NCBI GenBank assembly: GCA_052034115.1
Contig: JBPOIZ010000005.1
Location: forward strand, 1 to 64,000
Source: Lutibacillus sp052034115
GTDB taxonomy: Bacteria; Actinomycetota; Actinomycetes; Actinomycetales; Dermatophilaceae
Reading direction: 5' to 3'
DNA length: 64,000 nt
The translations under genes and the position numbers were made by a program. The notes under the pieces were generated by a model. The model was not told where the DNA came from. It ran no database searches and saw only the letters and a list, made by a program, of their open reading frames with translations. Shown here one piece after another: positions 1 to 9,000 of the stretch (its first letter is position 1; every line of letters begins with the position of its first letter).

Positions 1-966
1 CAGGAGGCCGTGGGGGGCCGCTTCAACCTCCTCATGCTGGGCGGGGACTCCGGCGCGTCGCGGATCGGCCCCCGACCGGACTGCATCAGCGTGGCGAGCA
101 TCGACGCCGTGACGGGGCGCACCGTGCTCTTCGGTTTCTCCCGCGACACCGAGCACATCACCTTCCGGCCCGGCTCGGTCATGGCCGGGCTCATGCCGGA
201 AGGGTGGATGTGCGGCGACGAGTGCCTGCTCAACGGCCTGTACACGTGGGCCGAGGATCACCGCAAGCAGTTCCCGGCGGGCACTCGGGAGCCGGGCATT
301 CTGGCGACGAAGGAGGCCGTCGAGGCGCTGAGCGGCCTCGACATCCAGTACTACGCCTTGGCTGACCTGCGCGGTTTCGCTGGCCTGATCAACGCGCTCG
401 GCGGGCTGGAGATCAACGTCCTCCAGCGCACCCCGTATGGCGGGACCTACTCCAAGCCCACCGGCTACATCGAGGTGGGCCGCCAGGTGCTCGACGGCTA
501 CCACGCGCTGTGGTACGCCCGATCCCGGACCGGGACGAGCGACTACGACCGGATGGCGCGCCAGCGATGTGTCATGCAGGCGCTGCTGCAGCAGATGAGC
601 CCCACCCGGGTGGTGCTCAAGTTCCAGGCGGTCGCCGAGGCGGGCCGCGGCGTGCTGAAGACAGATATGCCGGCGAGCGAGCTGGGCACGCTCGCCGAGC
701 TGGCGATCAAGGCGAAGTCCCAGAAGGTGCGCAGCCTGAACTTCGTGCCGCCCCTGATCAACCCGTGGTCCTATGACCCCCAGAAGGTCAAGGACACGGT
801 GGCCAAGGCCATTGCCGACTCCATGGCTGCCCCGACACCCCGACCGACCTCGACGGGCAAGCCCTCGAAACCGTCGACCTCGACGGGGGGTGCGACACCA
901 TCGGCGACGCCGAGCGCGGCGCCGGGCAGCGACACGGCAGACCTCGAGTCGGTGTGCGCCCTGTGA
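1..966 (+). CDS. LytR-CpsA-Psr (LCP) family protein, 5' truncated by the window
   Basis: LCP enzymes act outside the membrane and transfer undecaprenyl-linked glycopolymers onto peptidoglycan. The reading frame is open from base 1, so the start and the membrane anchor lie upstream of the window. Visible family marks are the N-terminal block LLMLGGDSGASRIGPRPD, the later SRDT block, and ALWYARSR followed by SDYDRMARQR, which carry the conserved Asp/Arg residues around the polyprenyl phosphate. The C-terminal 50 residues are a Pro/Ser/Thr-rich tail. The stop overlaps the next gene by GTGA. The position at the head of a glycosyltransferase and exporter cluster fits a role in attaching that cluster's polymer to the wall. 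Family assignment is firm; the exact polymer is inferred. Confidence 0.9.
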   Translation, partial: QEAVGGRFNLLMLGGDSGASRIGPRPDCISVASIDAVTGRTVLFGFSRDTEHITFRPGSVMAGLMPEGWMCGDECLLNGLYTWAEDHRKQFPAGTREPGILATKEAVEALSGLDIQYYALADLRGFAGLINALGGLEINVLQRTPYGGTYSKPTGYIEVGRQVLDGYHALWYARSRTGTSDYDRMARQRCVMQALLQQMSPTRVVLKFQAVAEAGRGVLKTDMPASELGTLAELAIKAKSQKVRSLNFVPPLINPWSYDPQKVKDTVAKAIADSMAAPTPRPTSTGKPSKPSTSTGGATPSATPSAAPGSDTADLESVCAL

Positions 967-1973
967 GCTCGGCCTACCCGGCCGTGAGCGTGGTGGTGCC
1001 CGTGCTCAACGAGGAGCGGTATCTGCGGGCCCTCGTCGAAGGGATCCTCGCGCAGAACTACCCGGGCGAGATCGAGGTGCTGCTCGCGATCGGGCCGTCA
1101 CGTGACCGCACGGCTGAGATCGCTGCTCAACTGAGTCGGGCCGACCCGCGGGTGCAGGTGCTGGACAACCCCAGCGGTCGGACGCCGGACGCGCTCAACA
1201 CCGCCATCGGAGCTGCGCGGTACGACATCATCGCCCGCGTGGACGGCCACGCCGAGTTGTCCGACAACTACCTGCGTACCGCGGTCGATGTCCTCACCGA
1301 GGTCGGCGCCGACAATGTCGGCGGGGTTGCCGATGCCCAAGGTGTGACGGCCTTCGAGCGCGCCGTGGCGCGGGCCATGCGAAGCAAGATCGGGGTCGGT
1401 AACGCCTCGTTCCGCGTCGGGGGTCAGGCCGGGGAGGCGCAGACGGTGTGGCCGGGAGTCTTCCGTCGCGCGGCCCTGGAACGGGTCGGTGGATACGACC
1501 CGGGGTTCCTGCGCGCCCAGGACTGGGAGATGAACCACCGCATCCGCGAGACCGGCGGGCGGGTCTGGTTCACGCCGCTGCTGCGGGTCACCTACCGCCC
1601 TCGGGGGACGCTGCGCGGCTTGGCCGGACAGTATTTCCAGTACGGCCGGTGGCGTCGCGTGGTCGGGCGGCGTCACCCCGGCACGACCAGCCTTCGATAT
1701 CTGGCGCCCCCTGCGATGGTGGTCGGGGTGTCGCTGTGCACTGCCGCCGGGGTGGTCTGGCCGGTCGCCTTCGTCGTCCCGGCGGGCTACCTCGTGGGGG
1801 TGTGCGTGGGGGGCTGGGCCGCGGGCGGCGGCGAGCCGTGGAGCGTGCGGCTGCGCGTGCCCGCAGCGTTGGCGACAATGCACTGGTCGTGGGGCATCGG
1901 CTTCCTCACCAGCCCGCGGTCCCTGGCCCGGCCGAGCTCAGGGGCAGCGACGTCAGCGGGTGCGTCCGGCTGA
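963..1973 (+). CDS. Family 2 glycosyltransferase, ExoA-like, membrane-associated
   Basis: A GT-A glycosyltransferase of 336 residues that probably adds a sugar to a lipid-linked intermediate. The N-terminus has VSVVVPVLNEE, the middle has VDGHAE in the DxD position, and DWEMNHR fits the ED/DW acceptor region; this resembles ExoA-type succinoglycan transferases. Hydrophobic segments near residues 245-290 suggest membrane attachment. I chose GTG 963 because it forms a GTGA overlap with the LCP gene; GTG 954 is an alternative. Its 3' end overlaps the convergent glycosyltransferase by 21 bp. Confidence 0.85.
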   Translation: MSSAYPAVSVVVPVLNEERYLRALVEGILAQNYPGEIEVLLAIGPSRDRTAEIAAQLSRADPRVQVLDNPSGRTPDALNTAIGAARYDIIARVDGHAELSDNYLRTAVDVLTEVGADNVGGVADAQGVTAFERAVARAMRSKIGVGNASFRVGGQAGEAQTVWPGVFRRAALERVGGYDPGFLRAQDWEMNHRIRETGGRVWFTPLLRVTYRPRGTLRGLAGQYFQYGRWRRVVGRRHPGTTSLRYLAPPAMVVGVSLCTAAGVVWPVAFVVPAGYLVGVCVGGWAAGGGEPWSVRLRVPAALATMHWSWGIGFLTSPRSLARPSSGAATSAGASG

Positions 1974-3077
1974 GTCCGCCGCCGCGCTGAGGGCGCCGAC
2001 GAAGGTGGGCGAGACCAGGGACCAGTCCAGCTCGGCGCGAACGGTCGCGCGGCCCTGCCGGCCCATGTGCTGGGCCGAACCGATGTCTGCTCGCAGGTCC
2101 AGCACAGCGTCGGCAGCGGCCTGTGCGTCGTCGAACGGGACCACGATGCCGCCCTGACTCCGGGTCACCAGGTCCGCCGCGAGGGGCAACGGGGTCGTCA
2201 CGGCCGGCAGGCCGCAGCCGAGATACTCGACGACCTTGGTCGGCATACTCGACCGGTAGTTGGGAAGGTCACGCAACAAGCTCAGCCCGCACAAGGCCCC
2301 GTCCAGCATCGCCAGGGCTTCCCCGCTGGGGAGGAAGCCGTGCCACCGCAGGTATCCAGCGGCCTGACCGGCTCGCAGCAGCTCGGCAGACTCGTCGTCG
2401 TGGGCCGGTCCCACGACGTCGAGCAAGACGCGCCCCTGCGTTGCCCGATGGACGCGTTCGGCAGTGGCGACCAAGGTCCGTGACCCTCGCGCCAGCGTGA
2501 CCGACCCGATGTAGACCATGCGGTCAGGTCCCAGGCCGACCGGTGCGTCGGGCACCACCACGGTGTTCGGAACCACCGGATGACGGCGGCGGAAGCGGTC
2601 CTGGTAGGCATACTCGGCGAGGATCACGTGGTGACGGCGCTCGACGAATCGTTCGGCAAGGCGCCAGCCGAAGGCCAGGGGGCGGCGCAGGGCAATCGGC
2701 GCCCAGTCCTTGACGGCGATCGCGGCCGCCGGGTCCTCGTGGACGTCCCACACCAGGTGTGGGCTGCGCTGCGCGGCCGGCGTGAGCAGGAGCTCCGGGT
2801 CGTGGACGAGCACGACATCGTGCTGCGGGCCTTCCGCCGCAATGATCGAGTGTGCCGCCCGCAGCGCCCGCATTCGTCGCCGCCCCTGGCTCCGTGGTAT
2901 GTCGATGAGGCGAAGTCGCTGCGGACCGCCGGTCACCGGTCGGCCGAAGGCGGCGAACGGGGCGGCATACGTCACCGACCAGCCGGCCTCGAGGAGGGCC
3001 CGGATCTGCCGGTGCCGGATCCGCGAGTCCTCGGGGTCGTGGACCACGGTGACGACCAGCACCGAACGGTGCGTCAT
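1953..3077 (-). CDS. GT-B glycosyltransferase (GT4-like)
   Basis: A 374-residue protein that begins SVLVVTVVHDPEDSRIRHR and has a C-terminal half with PTKVVEYLGCGLPAVTTP, a typical GT4 nucleotide-sugar binding region. ATG 3077 overlaps the stop of the upstream ABC ATPase gene by ATGA, so the two are translationally coupled. The open frame continues upstream of this ATG, but that extension is antisense-like and Arg-rich inside the ATPase gene, so I rejected it. It is the last gene of a minus-strand operon with dehydrogenase, permease and ATPase, which suggests a role in assembling the exported polymer. Donor and acceptor are unknown. Confidence 0.82.
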   Translation of the reverse strand: MTHRSVLVVTVVHDPEDSRIRHRQIRALLEAGWSVTYAAPFAAFGRPVTGGPQRLRLIDIPRSQGRRRMRALRAAHSIIAAEGPQHDVVLVHDPELLLTPAAQRSPHLVWDVHEDPAAAIAVKDWAPIALRRPLAFGWRLAERFVERRHHVILAEYAYQDRFRRRHPVVPNTVVVPDAPVGLGPDRMVYIGSVTLARGSRTLVATAERVHRATQGRVLLDVVGPAHDDESAELLRAGQAAGYLRWHGFLPSGEALAMLDGALCGLSLLRDLPNYRSSMPTKVVEYLGCGLPAVTTPLPLAADLVTRSQGGIVVPFDDAQAAADAVLDLRADIGSAQHMGRQGRATVRAELDWSLVSPTFVGALSAAADSAGRTR

Positions 3078-4831
3078 CGCAGGTACTGCGCCAAAGCTGC
3101 CCGCACGTCCGGGCTCACGCTCAACGGGCCGCCGAGCACGACGATCCGGGTGGGGCGCAGCCTGGCCAGCTCGGCCTGCAGCGTCTCGCCGAGCTCCGCC
3201 CCGGCGACCAGCAGGAGGGGGCTCTCCGTGGTCGCCGCGGCAACGGCCCCCGCGATGGCATTGCCGATCGTGTATCCCGAGGCGACGAACGCGACGTCCA
3301 CGCCAGGGTCGAAGCTCTGTGACGAGACGGCGGCCGACAGTTCCTCGGCGTTGTTCCCGGACCAGCGCTCCGAGCCGTCGGTGGCGAACTGAGCCGCATC
3401 CCGACGAACGACGTCGTCGATGTCCTCCTCGCTGCCGACGACGACGACACGTCGTGGCTGGAGCCGGGCGAGCTCTTCGCGGACGACATCGGGCAGGGTC
3501 GCGCGCTCGACAAGCAACAGGGCGTTGCCGCGGGCACCGCACACCGCTGCCGCCGGAAGGGGGTGGGCACCGGTCCCGGCAAGCGCGAGGAAGACCGTGT
3601 CGAGGCCCTCGCCGAGGTACTCCGAGGACAGCGTTGCGGCCAGGGTGATCGGGTCCGCGGCGTCGATGCGAGCCACTGGGACGCCGGTCGCCTCGTGGAT
3701 CTCCGCCACGGCGGATTCAGGCAGGGAGTCGTCGGTACCGATGAGGGTGACCCGGTCCGGTTGCAGCCTGCGGACCTCGGCCAAGGTCTCGGACGGCACC
3801 CGGTGGCGTCGCGACATCAGCAGCGGGCCACCGCCGGCGACCGCCGCCGCCACACAGGCCACGGTCGCCGCGATGTCCTCTCCGGGGGCCACGATGACGT
3901 CGCGCACCGGGGCGCTTTGATATCTGGCGCTCATCCGGGTGGCCATGACGAATCGGTCCCGCGCCGCCCAGCGCTCTACCCCAGGTACGTCGGGGTCCGG
4001 GATGGGCGCGGGCTTTGGTTTGGGTGCGACGACGCGCCGGGGTTTGGTCTCCGCCTCGTAGGCATCCACCACGTCGCCGACCGGCCCGTCCATGACGAGT
4101 CGGCCGCGGTCCATCCACAACGCGCGATCACACATCTGCCGGATCGTGTTGTTCGAGTGGGACACCAGGAAGACCGTGCCGGCCTGCTCTCGCAGCTCGG
4201 CGATCCGCGCCGCGCTGCGGGCCTTGAACTCCGCGTCTCCGGTCGCCAGGGCCTCATCGATCATCAGGACATCCGGGGCCGCCGCCGTGGAGATGGCGAA
4301 CCGCAACCGGGCCGCCATACCGGAGGAGTAGGTCGACATCGGCAGATGGATCGCGTCCCCGAGGCCGGAGAAGTCGACGATCTCATCCATCCTTCGGGCC
4401 ACCTCGGCCTTGCTCAGGCCGAGCGCTTGTCCGCCGATATAGATGTTGCGCTCGCCGGTGAGCTTGCTCATGAGAACGGCGTTGACGCCGAGCAGAGCTG
4501 GCCTGCCATGCACCCAGACCCGCCCGGAGGTCGGCGGCAGCAAACCGGCGATCGCGCGCAAGATGGTGGACTTGCCCGAGCCGTTGCGGCCGATGATGCC
4601 GATGCTCTGGCCGTCATACGCGACGAACGAGACGTCGGAAACGGCCTGGATCTCCCGCACCGCGGTCAGCTGGCGGCCGCGCTGAAGGACTCGGCGAAGC
4701 GCTGCCACGTCGTCGTCGGCGTCGTCGTCGGGGCGGCGCATCGAGGCACCCATGACCCGGTAGACGATGTCGACGTGGGAGGCGATGACAGTGGGCCGCC
4801 GACCTGCGTCGATGGAATCACCCTCGGCCAT
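3074..4831 (-). CDS. Polysaccharide/teichoic acid export ABC ATPase fused to CWB2-like repeats
   Basis: The ATPase subunit of a TagGH/Wzm-Wzt-type exporter, 585 residues. Residues 60-260 form the nucleotide-binding domain, with Walker A GRNGSGKS at 81-88, signature YSSGMAARL at 168-176, Walker B VLMIDEAL at 188-195 and H-loop His225. A Pro/Lys linker spans about 265-285. Residues about 295-585 hold three repeats of the CWB2 pattern: small-residue-rich strand, helix, PLLL, an LxRLxP helix and VVVxG, the last ending RIVVLGGPLSVSPDVRAAL. CWB2 repeats normally occur on secreted proteins, but this protein has no signal peptide and its ATPase must be cytoplasmic. Wzt exporters carry C-terminal polysaccharide-recognition domains, so the repeats may read the polymer before export; that is inference. 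It overlaps the permease gene by 14 bp. Confidence 0.9.
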   Translation of the reverse strand: MAEGDSIDAGRRPTVIASHVDIVYRVMGASMRRPDDDADDDVAALRRVLQRGRQLTAVREIQAVSDVSFVAYDGQSIGIIGRNGSGKSTILRAIAGLLPPTSGRVWVHGRPALLGVNAVLMSKLTGERNIYIGGQALGLSKAEVARRMDEIVDFSGLGDAIHLPMSTYSSGMAARLRFAISTAAAPDVLMIDEALATGDAEFKARSAARIAELREQAGTVFLVSHSNNTIRQMCDRALWMDRGRLVMDGPVGDVVDAYEAETKPRRVVAPKPKPAPIPDPDVPGVERWAARDRFVMATRMSARYQSAPVRDVIVAPGEDIAATVACVAAAVAGGGPLLMSRRHRVPSETLAEVRRLQPDRVTLIGTDDSLPESAVAEIHEATGVPVARIDAADPITLAATLSSEYLGEGLDTVFLALAGTGAHPLPAAAVCGARGNALLLVERATLPDVVREELARLQPRRVVVVGSEEDIDDVVRRDAAQFATDGSERWSGNNAEELSAAVSSQSFDPGVDVAFVASGYTIGNAIAGAVAAATTESPLLLVAGAELGETLQAELARLRPTRIVVLGGPLSVSPDVRAALAQYLR

Positions 4832-5714
4832 ATCGCGCCTCGTCCCACCAGAACACGACCAAGCCGATCGTGAAGAGCCCGGCCGACCAGCCAGCCAGCA
4901 CCAGCCAATCGACCAGTCTCAGGTCGTGCTCGGGGTCGGTCAGCAACGCCTGACGGGCCGTGGTCATGGCCGCGGCGAAGGGTTGGAAGGCGAGGACCGC
5001 CGCGGCCAGGCCGGAGGCGTAGTGGCGAATGCTGAAGAACACGCCGGAGATGTACCGGAGCACGCGCAGGACGACCGGGATCAGATTGCCCACGTCCCGC
5101 GAGGCGTTGACGACGCGGGCGCCCATGAGCGCCACGCCGACGAGCATGAACATCATCAGCGTGAGGCTCACCGGGAAGAGCAACCACTTCCAGGACAGCG
5201 GCTCGCCGGAGACCAGCATCATGACGAGGAGCACGCCGAAGGCCGGCAGGTTCGCGATGAACTCGGTCAAGGCGACCGACAGAGGCAGCAGGGCCCGCGG
5301 GAAGTGCAGGGCCCGCATGAGCCCGTTGTTGTTGGCCACCGACTTCGAGCCGGTGCTCACCACCGCCGACATGACTCCGAAAATGATGACGCCGATGGAC
5401 AGGAAGGCGATGTAGTTGGCGGTGCCTCGGCTCGTCTTGAGCAGCACTCCGAAGATGAGGAAGTAGCTGCCGATGAGCAGGACCGGGTTGATGACCGACC
5501 ACAACTGGCCGAGCTGGTTCGCCTGATGACGCGCGGCCGACTGCGCCGAAGACAGCGTCCACAGGAACGACCGCTGCTGCCACAGGTCCCGAAGGTAGGT
5601 CCGCAGCGGCGGCCGCTCCCCGAGGACGGAGAGCCCGTGCCGCTCTGCGAGGGCCGCCGCCTCCTCGGTGCTCAGGGCAGGGGGCAGCGGCGGCCGCGTC
5701 GGGCCGTCCGTCAC
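4818..5714 (-). CDS. ABC-2 type polysaccharide export permease (TagG/Wzm-like)
   Basis: Membrane subunit of the exporter, 298 residues. A soluble N-terminus of about 60 residues contains the amphipathic segment LRDLWQQRSFLW typical of ABC-2 permeases. About six transmembrane segments follow, including QLGQLWSVINPVLLIGSYF and later LIPVVLRVLRYISGVFFS. It pairs with the ATPase encoded directly downstream and would pass lipid-linked polymer across the membrane. GTG 5714 forms a GTGA overlap with the dehydrogenase stop. Family assignment is firm; the substrate is inferred from neighbours. Confidence 0.9.
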   Translation of the reverse strand: MTDGPTRPPLPPALSTEEAAALAERHGLSVLGERPPLRTYLRDLWQQRSFLWTLSSAQSAARHQANQLGQLWSVINPVLLIGSYFLIFGVLLKTSRGTANYIAFLSIGVIIFGVMSAVVSTGSKSVANNNGLMRALHFPRALLPLSVALTEFIANLPAFGVLLVMMLVSGEPLSWKWLLFPVSLTLMMFMLVGVALMGARVVNASRDVGNLIPVVLRVLRYISGVFFSIRHYASGLAAAVLAFQPFAAAMTTARQALLTDPEHDLRLVDWLVLAGWSAGLFTIGLVVFWWDEARYGRG

Positions 5715-6973
5715 AGTCGGTGAACCGTCTCGCTCTCGCTCGCGACGCCGCGGGTGTCGAAGAACCGCTGAGCGATCGCGGCGAGGGCCGCAACGTCATA
5801 CACACGGTGGTTCTGCACGAGGATGGTCAGGTCGGCGTCCTTCGCACCCTGGGCCGGGTCCTCGACCCGGACGACGCCAGGGCCGGCCGCAGTCCAGTCG
5901 GTCACGTGCGGGTCGTGGTAGGCGACGGTGGCCCCCTTGTCCATGAGCTGGCGGGCCAGGGGGACGGCAGGGGATTCACGCTGGTCGGCGATGTTCGGCT
6001 TGTAGGTCACGCCGAGGAGCAGCACGGTCGAGCCGCGCAGTGGCTTGGCGTCCTCGTTGAGCAGATCCTGTGCCCGGCCGACGACATACGCCGGCATCGT
6101 CGCGTTGATCTCCTGAGCCAGCTCGACGAACCGGAACGGGTAGCCCAACTTGGCGCGGACGTTGTAGGACAGGTAGTTGGGGTCGATGGGGATGCAGTGG
6201 CCGCCGACCCCGGGACCGGGGTAGAAGGCCTGGAAGCCGAACGGTTTGGTCGACGCGGCGGCGATGACATCCCACAGGTCGATGCCCAGGTCGTGGCAGA
6301 ACCGCGCCATCTCGTTGACCAAGGCAATGTTGATATGCCGGTAGGTGTTCTCGAGCAGCTTGGCCGTCTCGGCCTCACGGGTGCCCTTCGCCCGCACCAC
6401 CGTGTCGACGAACTGCCCGTAGAAAGCGGCGGCTGCGTCGGAGCACGCCGGGGTGTGACCGCCGACCACCTTCGGGGTGTTCTTCGCGCCGAACTTCTCG
6501 TTGCCCGGGTCGATGCGCTCCGGCGAGAAGGCGAGGTGGAAGTCGGTCCCGGCCACCAGTCCACCGGCTTCGAGGACCGGCCGCACCACCTCGTCGGTCG
6601 TGCCCGGGTAGGTCGTGGACTCGAGGATGACGAGCATCCCCGGCCGCAGCTGGCCGGCGATCGTCGCGACGGCCGAGTTGACCGGACCCAGGTCGGGGCC
6701 GCCGTCCTCGGACAGAGGGGTCGGAACGCAGATGACGGCCGTCTTCGCCTCGGCGATGCGGCGTGGGTCGGTGGTCGCGGAGAAGCCCGAGCCCAACATC
6801 TCGGCGATGTCGTCGTTGGAGAGGTCGTCGACATGCGAGCGCCCCTCGTTCAGCGACGTGACGACCCGCTCGCTGATGTCGAAGCCGACCACCGTGAGTC
6901 CGGCCCGGCAGGCTTCCTGCGCAAGGGGCAGGCCGACATAGCCAAGGCCGACGACGGCGACATCCACGGACAT
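5711..6973 (-). CDS. Nucleotide-sugar dehydrogenase (UDP-ManNAc/UDP-glucose 6-dehydrogenase family)
   Basis: An NAD-dependent four-electron oxidation of a UDP-sugar C6 alcohol to a uronate. The 420-residue protein starts MSVDVAVVGLGYVGLPLAQ (Rossmann motif) and has ESTTYPGTT and GPGVGGHCIPIDP, whose Cys is the catalytic nucleophile. The GHCIPIDPNYL form and the nearby 2-epimerase favour UDP-N-acetylmannosamine dehydrogenase (WecC type) over UDP-glucose dehydrogenase, but sequence alone does not settle this. ATG 6973 has GAGGAG about five bases upstream. It is the first gene of the minus-strand export operon, probably supplying the acidic sugar of the polymer. Confidence 0.9.
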   Translation of the reverse strand: MSVDVAVVGLGYVGLPLAQEACRAGLTVVGFDISERVVTSLNEGRSHVDDLSNDDIAEMLGSGFSATTDPRRIAEAKTAVICVPTPLSEDGGPDLGPVNSAVATIAGQLRPGMLVILESTTYPGTTDEVVRPVLEAGGLVAGTDFHLAFSPERIDPGNEKFGAKNTPKVVGGHTPACSDAAAAFYGQFVDTVVRAKGTREAETAKLLENTYRHINIALVNEMARFCHDLGIDLWDVIAAASTKPFGFQAFYPGPGVGGHCIPIDPNYLSYNVRAKLGYPFRFVELAQEINATMPAYVVGRAQDLLNEDAKPLRGSTVLLLGVTYKPNIADQRESPAVPLARQLMDKGATVAYHDPHVTDWTAAGPGVVRVEDPAQGAKDADLTILVQNHRVYDVAALAAIAQRFFDTRGVASESETVHRL

Positions 6974-7041
6974 GAAAACTCCTCGACGTAGGTCATGGAC
7001 GGCTCTGGGACGCGGCGCGAGGCGCCGTCCAGGCCGCGCCG

Positions 7042-7047
7042 AGTCTA
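7042..7047 (-). promoter_or_regulatory. Candidate -10 for the dehydrogenase/export operon
   Basis: TAGACT on the minus strand, about 70 bases upstream of the dehydrogenase ATG, in the divergent 123-bp gap. No good -35 is visible, so this is tentative. Confidence 0.35.
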
Positions 7048-7096
7048 TCTCAGAGCGTTCCAGCGCCGGGTGAGGCACGTGGCATGATCGGTCACT

Positions 7097-8185
7097 GTGA
7101 GCACCGGCACCGCGCGGCGTGGCCCCCTCGTGATGCTGATGTCGAGCAACGGCGCCGGGATGGGGCACCTCACTCGACTTCTTGCCTATGGCACCCGGCT
7201 CGGCGCGCCGATCCGGCCGTACGTCGTGTCCATGTCGCAGGCGGTGCCGGTCGTGGTCAGGTTCGGTATGCCGTACGAGTATCTGCCCAGCGCTGCGGCG
7301 ACCGGGATGAACCCCGACGTGTGGCAACTTCTCTTTGTCGAGCGACTGCTCGAAACGCTGGACCGTATCCGTCCCGACGTCGTCGTGTTCGACGGGACGC
7401 ATCCATATCGGGGCATCGACGACGCCGTGGCCGCCTTCCCGCGAACCACCTGGGTTTGGTCCCGTCGAGGGTTGTGGAAGCCTCGACTCAACCGGGACCA
7501 AGTGGCCAAGGCGGCTTGGTTCGATGCGGTCCTGGAGCCGGGCGACCTGGCGGCGGCAGCTGACCGTGGCGCCACGGTCGGCCAGCCGGCCCATCGGGTC
7601 CGACCGGTCACACTGGTGGACGCCGCCGATGCCGCCGACCGCGCGACGGCGCGGGCCGAACTCGGTCTTCCCCACGCGGGGCCGCTCGCGTTGGTCTCGC
7701 TCGGTGCGGGCAACCTCAACGACACCGGTGACCAGGTGGGGGCCGTGGCCACGGCGTTGCGTGAGTTGGGGGTCGGGGTGTGTGTGACCCAGCCGGACAT
7801 CGCCGATCGCGCGGTTGACCGCTCTGACGTCCACGTCGTTCGGTCGTTCCCGCTGTCCCGGTGGTTTGCCGCGTTCGATGTGGCCGTTGCGGCGAGCGGC
7901 TACAACTCGTTCCACGAGGTGCTTCGGATCGGGCTGCCGACCGTGTTCGTCCCGAATGCGGGCACCTCGCTCGACGACCAGGCGGCCCGCGCCGGTCATG
8001 CGGCTGCCCAAGGCTGGGCACATCACCTCGACACCGTCACCGTCGCCGCCGTCAAACCCCTCGTGGAGGAGCTCCTGGACGACGGCGCCTCGTACGTCGC
8101 CCGCGCCCGTGCGGCCGACCCCGGGAACGGCGCGGCGGATGCCGCCGCGTTCCTCGAGGGTCTCGCGGCGGGAGGCCCCAGGTGA
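7097..8185 (+). CDS. GT-B glycosyltransferase (GT28/MurG-like)
   Basis: A 362-residue protein with an N-terminal LMSSNGAGMGHLTRLLA glycine loop like MurG and GT28 enzymes, and a C-terminal acceptor/donor region ASGYNSFHEVLRIGLPTVFVPN that resembles the UDP-sugar binding segment. It starts at GTG 7097 in the divergent gap; no ribosome-binding site is evident, and a CATGAT hexamer 8 bases before the GTG hints at a leaderless transcript. It is coupled to the next gene by GTGA. Likely builds part of the surface glycopolymer; sugar specificity is unknown. Confidence 0.75.
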   Translation: MSTGTARRGPLVMLMSSNGAGMGHLTRLLAYGTRLGAPIRPYVVSMSQAVPVVVRFGMPYEYLPSAAATGMNPDVWQLLFVERLLETLDRIRPDVVVFDGTHPYRGIDDAVAAFPRTTWVWSRRGLWKPRLNRDQVAKAAWFDAVLEPGDLAAAADRGATVGQPAHRVRPVTLVDAADAADRATARAELGLPHAGPLALVSLGAGNLNDTGDQVGAVATALRELGVGVCVTQPDIADRAVDRSDVHVVRSFPLSRWFAAFDVAVAASGYNSFHEVLRIGLPTVFVPNAGTSLDDQAARAGHAAAQGWAHHLDTVTVAAVKPLVEELLDDGASYVARARAADPGNGAADAAAFLEGLAAGGPR

Positions 8186-8823
8186 CCTCCGTCCCGAGCG
8201 AGAACACCACGCGAGCCCGGGCCGCCGCTCGTCGCAGGGCCGTGGCGCGGGTCGTCCGGAGTTCCCCGGGATATGCCCTGGTCACGACGCGGGTGTTGCC
8301 GGCCTTGCGCGCCAACCAACTGGTCCATGACGTGGTCGGGCGGGCCCTGCGGCTGGACGGCCGGGCCGGCCACCGCACCTTCCATGTGCGGGCCGGCCGG
8401 TTCCTCGCCGGCCCAGGGGTCCCCCGGTTGCCGGTCGTCGTCGTCGACCTCGTCGGTGCGACGGAAGCAGAGCTGGCGGCCGGGCTGCGGGAGATCGCGA
8501 TGCTTCAGGTGCAGACCAGGGCGTTTCGACCGGTCGTGGTGACCGACCTTCCGGCGTTCGGGCTGCTGCGCGAGTATGGCTACCCCATGGAGTTAGTCCT
8601 GGCCGCAGCCGACTGGTCGCATGCCGACCTGTCGTGGGACGCGTATGCCGGCCACCGGCTGGCGGCCATCGTCGCCCACTACCGCGGGGTGATGGTGCTG
8701 CGGATGCCGAACGGCCGAGTCGATCCGCACGACCGGATCGTGCTGGTCGGGCTGGCGGAGGTGCTCGGGCGCGATCACCCGAGCGTCGATGTCGTCGCCG
8801 AACCCCCGGGGCCGGCCGACTGA
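8182..8823 (+). CDS. Hypothetical protein in the polysaccharide cluster
   Basis: A 213-residue protein I do not recognise. It starts at GTG 8182, overlapping the glycosyltransferase stop (GTGA) with GGAGG at 8171-8175. An Arg/Ala-rich first 30 residues precede an alpha/beta-looking core with strands such as LPVVVVDLVGA and FRPVVVTDLPAF, ending GVMVLRMPNGRVDPHDRIVLVG. No signal peptide or membrane segment is seen. Tight coupling to the GT28-like gene suggests a shared task, perhaps an accessory subunit; that is inference. Confidence 0.7.
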   Translation: MTSVPSENTTRARAAARRRAVARVVRSSPGYALVTTRVLPALRANQLVHDVVGRALRLDGRAGHRTFHVRAGRFLAGPGVPRLPVVVVDLVGATEAELAAGLREIAMLQVQTRAFRPVVVTDLPAFGLLREYGYPMELVLAAADWSHADLSWDAYAGHRLAAIVAHYRGVMVLRMPNGRVDPHDRIVLVGLAEVLGRDHPSVDVVAEPPGPAD

Positions 8824-9000
8824 CGCCGGGCCGCTCGGCGGGTCCGGTGGCCACGGTGGACACGGGTCGGTGCGCTAGGCGCCACGTCACATCCGGCGGG
8901 CGGGCTGGGATGCCGGGCTCGCAGACTGCTCACCGGTACGATGTCGCAGGCTGTAGGGGCAGTTCGCTCCTCACCCGTCCCGCCCCATTCGAGGAGTTCC

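Noticed and set aside
6974..8026. N-terminal extension of the nucleotide-sugar dehydrogenase frame
   Set aside because: It runs antisense through the GT28-like gene; family N-terminus MSVDVAVVGLGY with a good ribosome-binding site starts at 6973.
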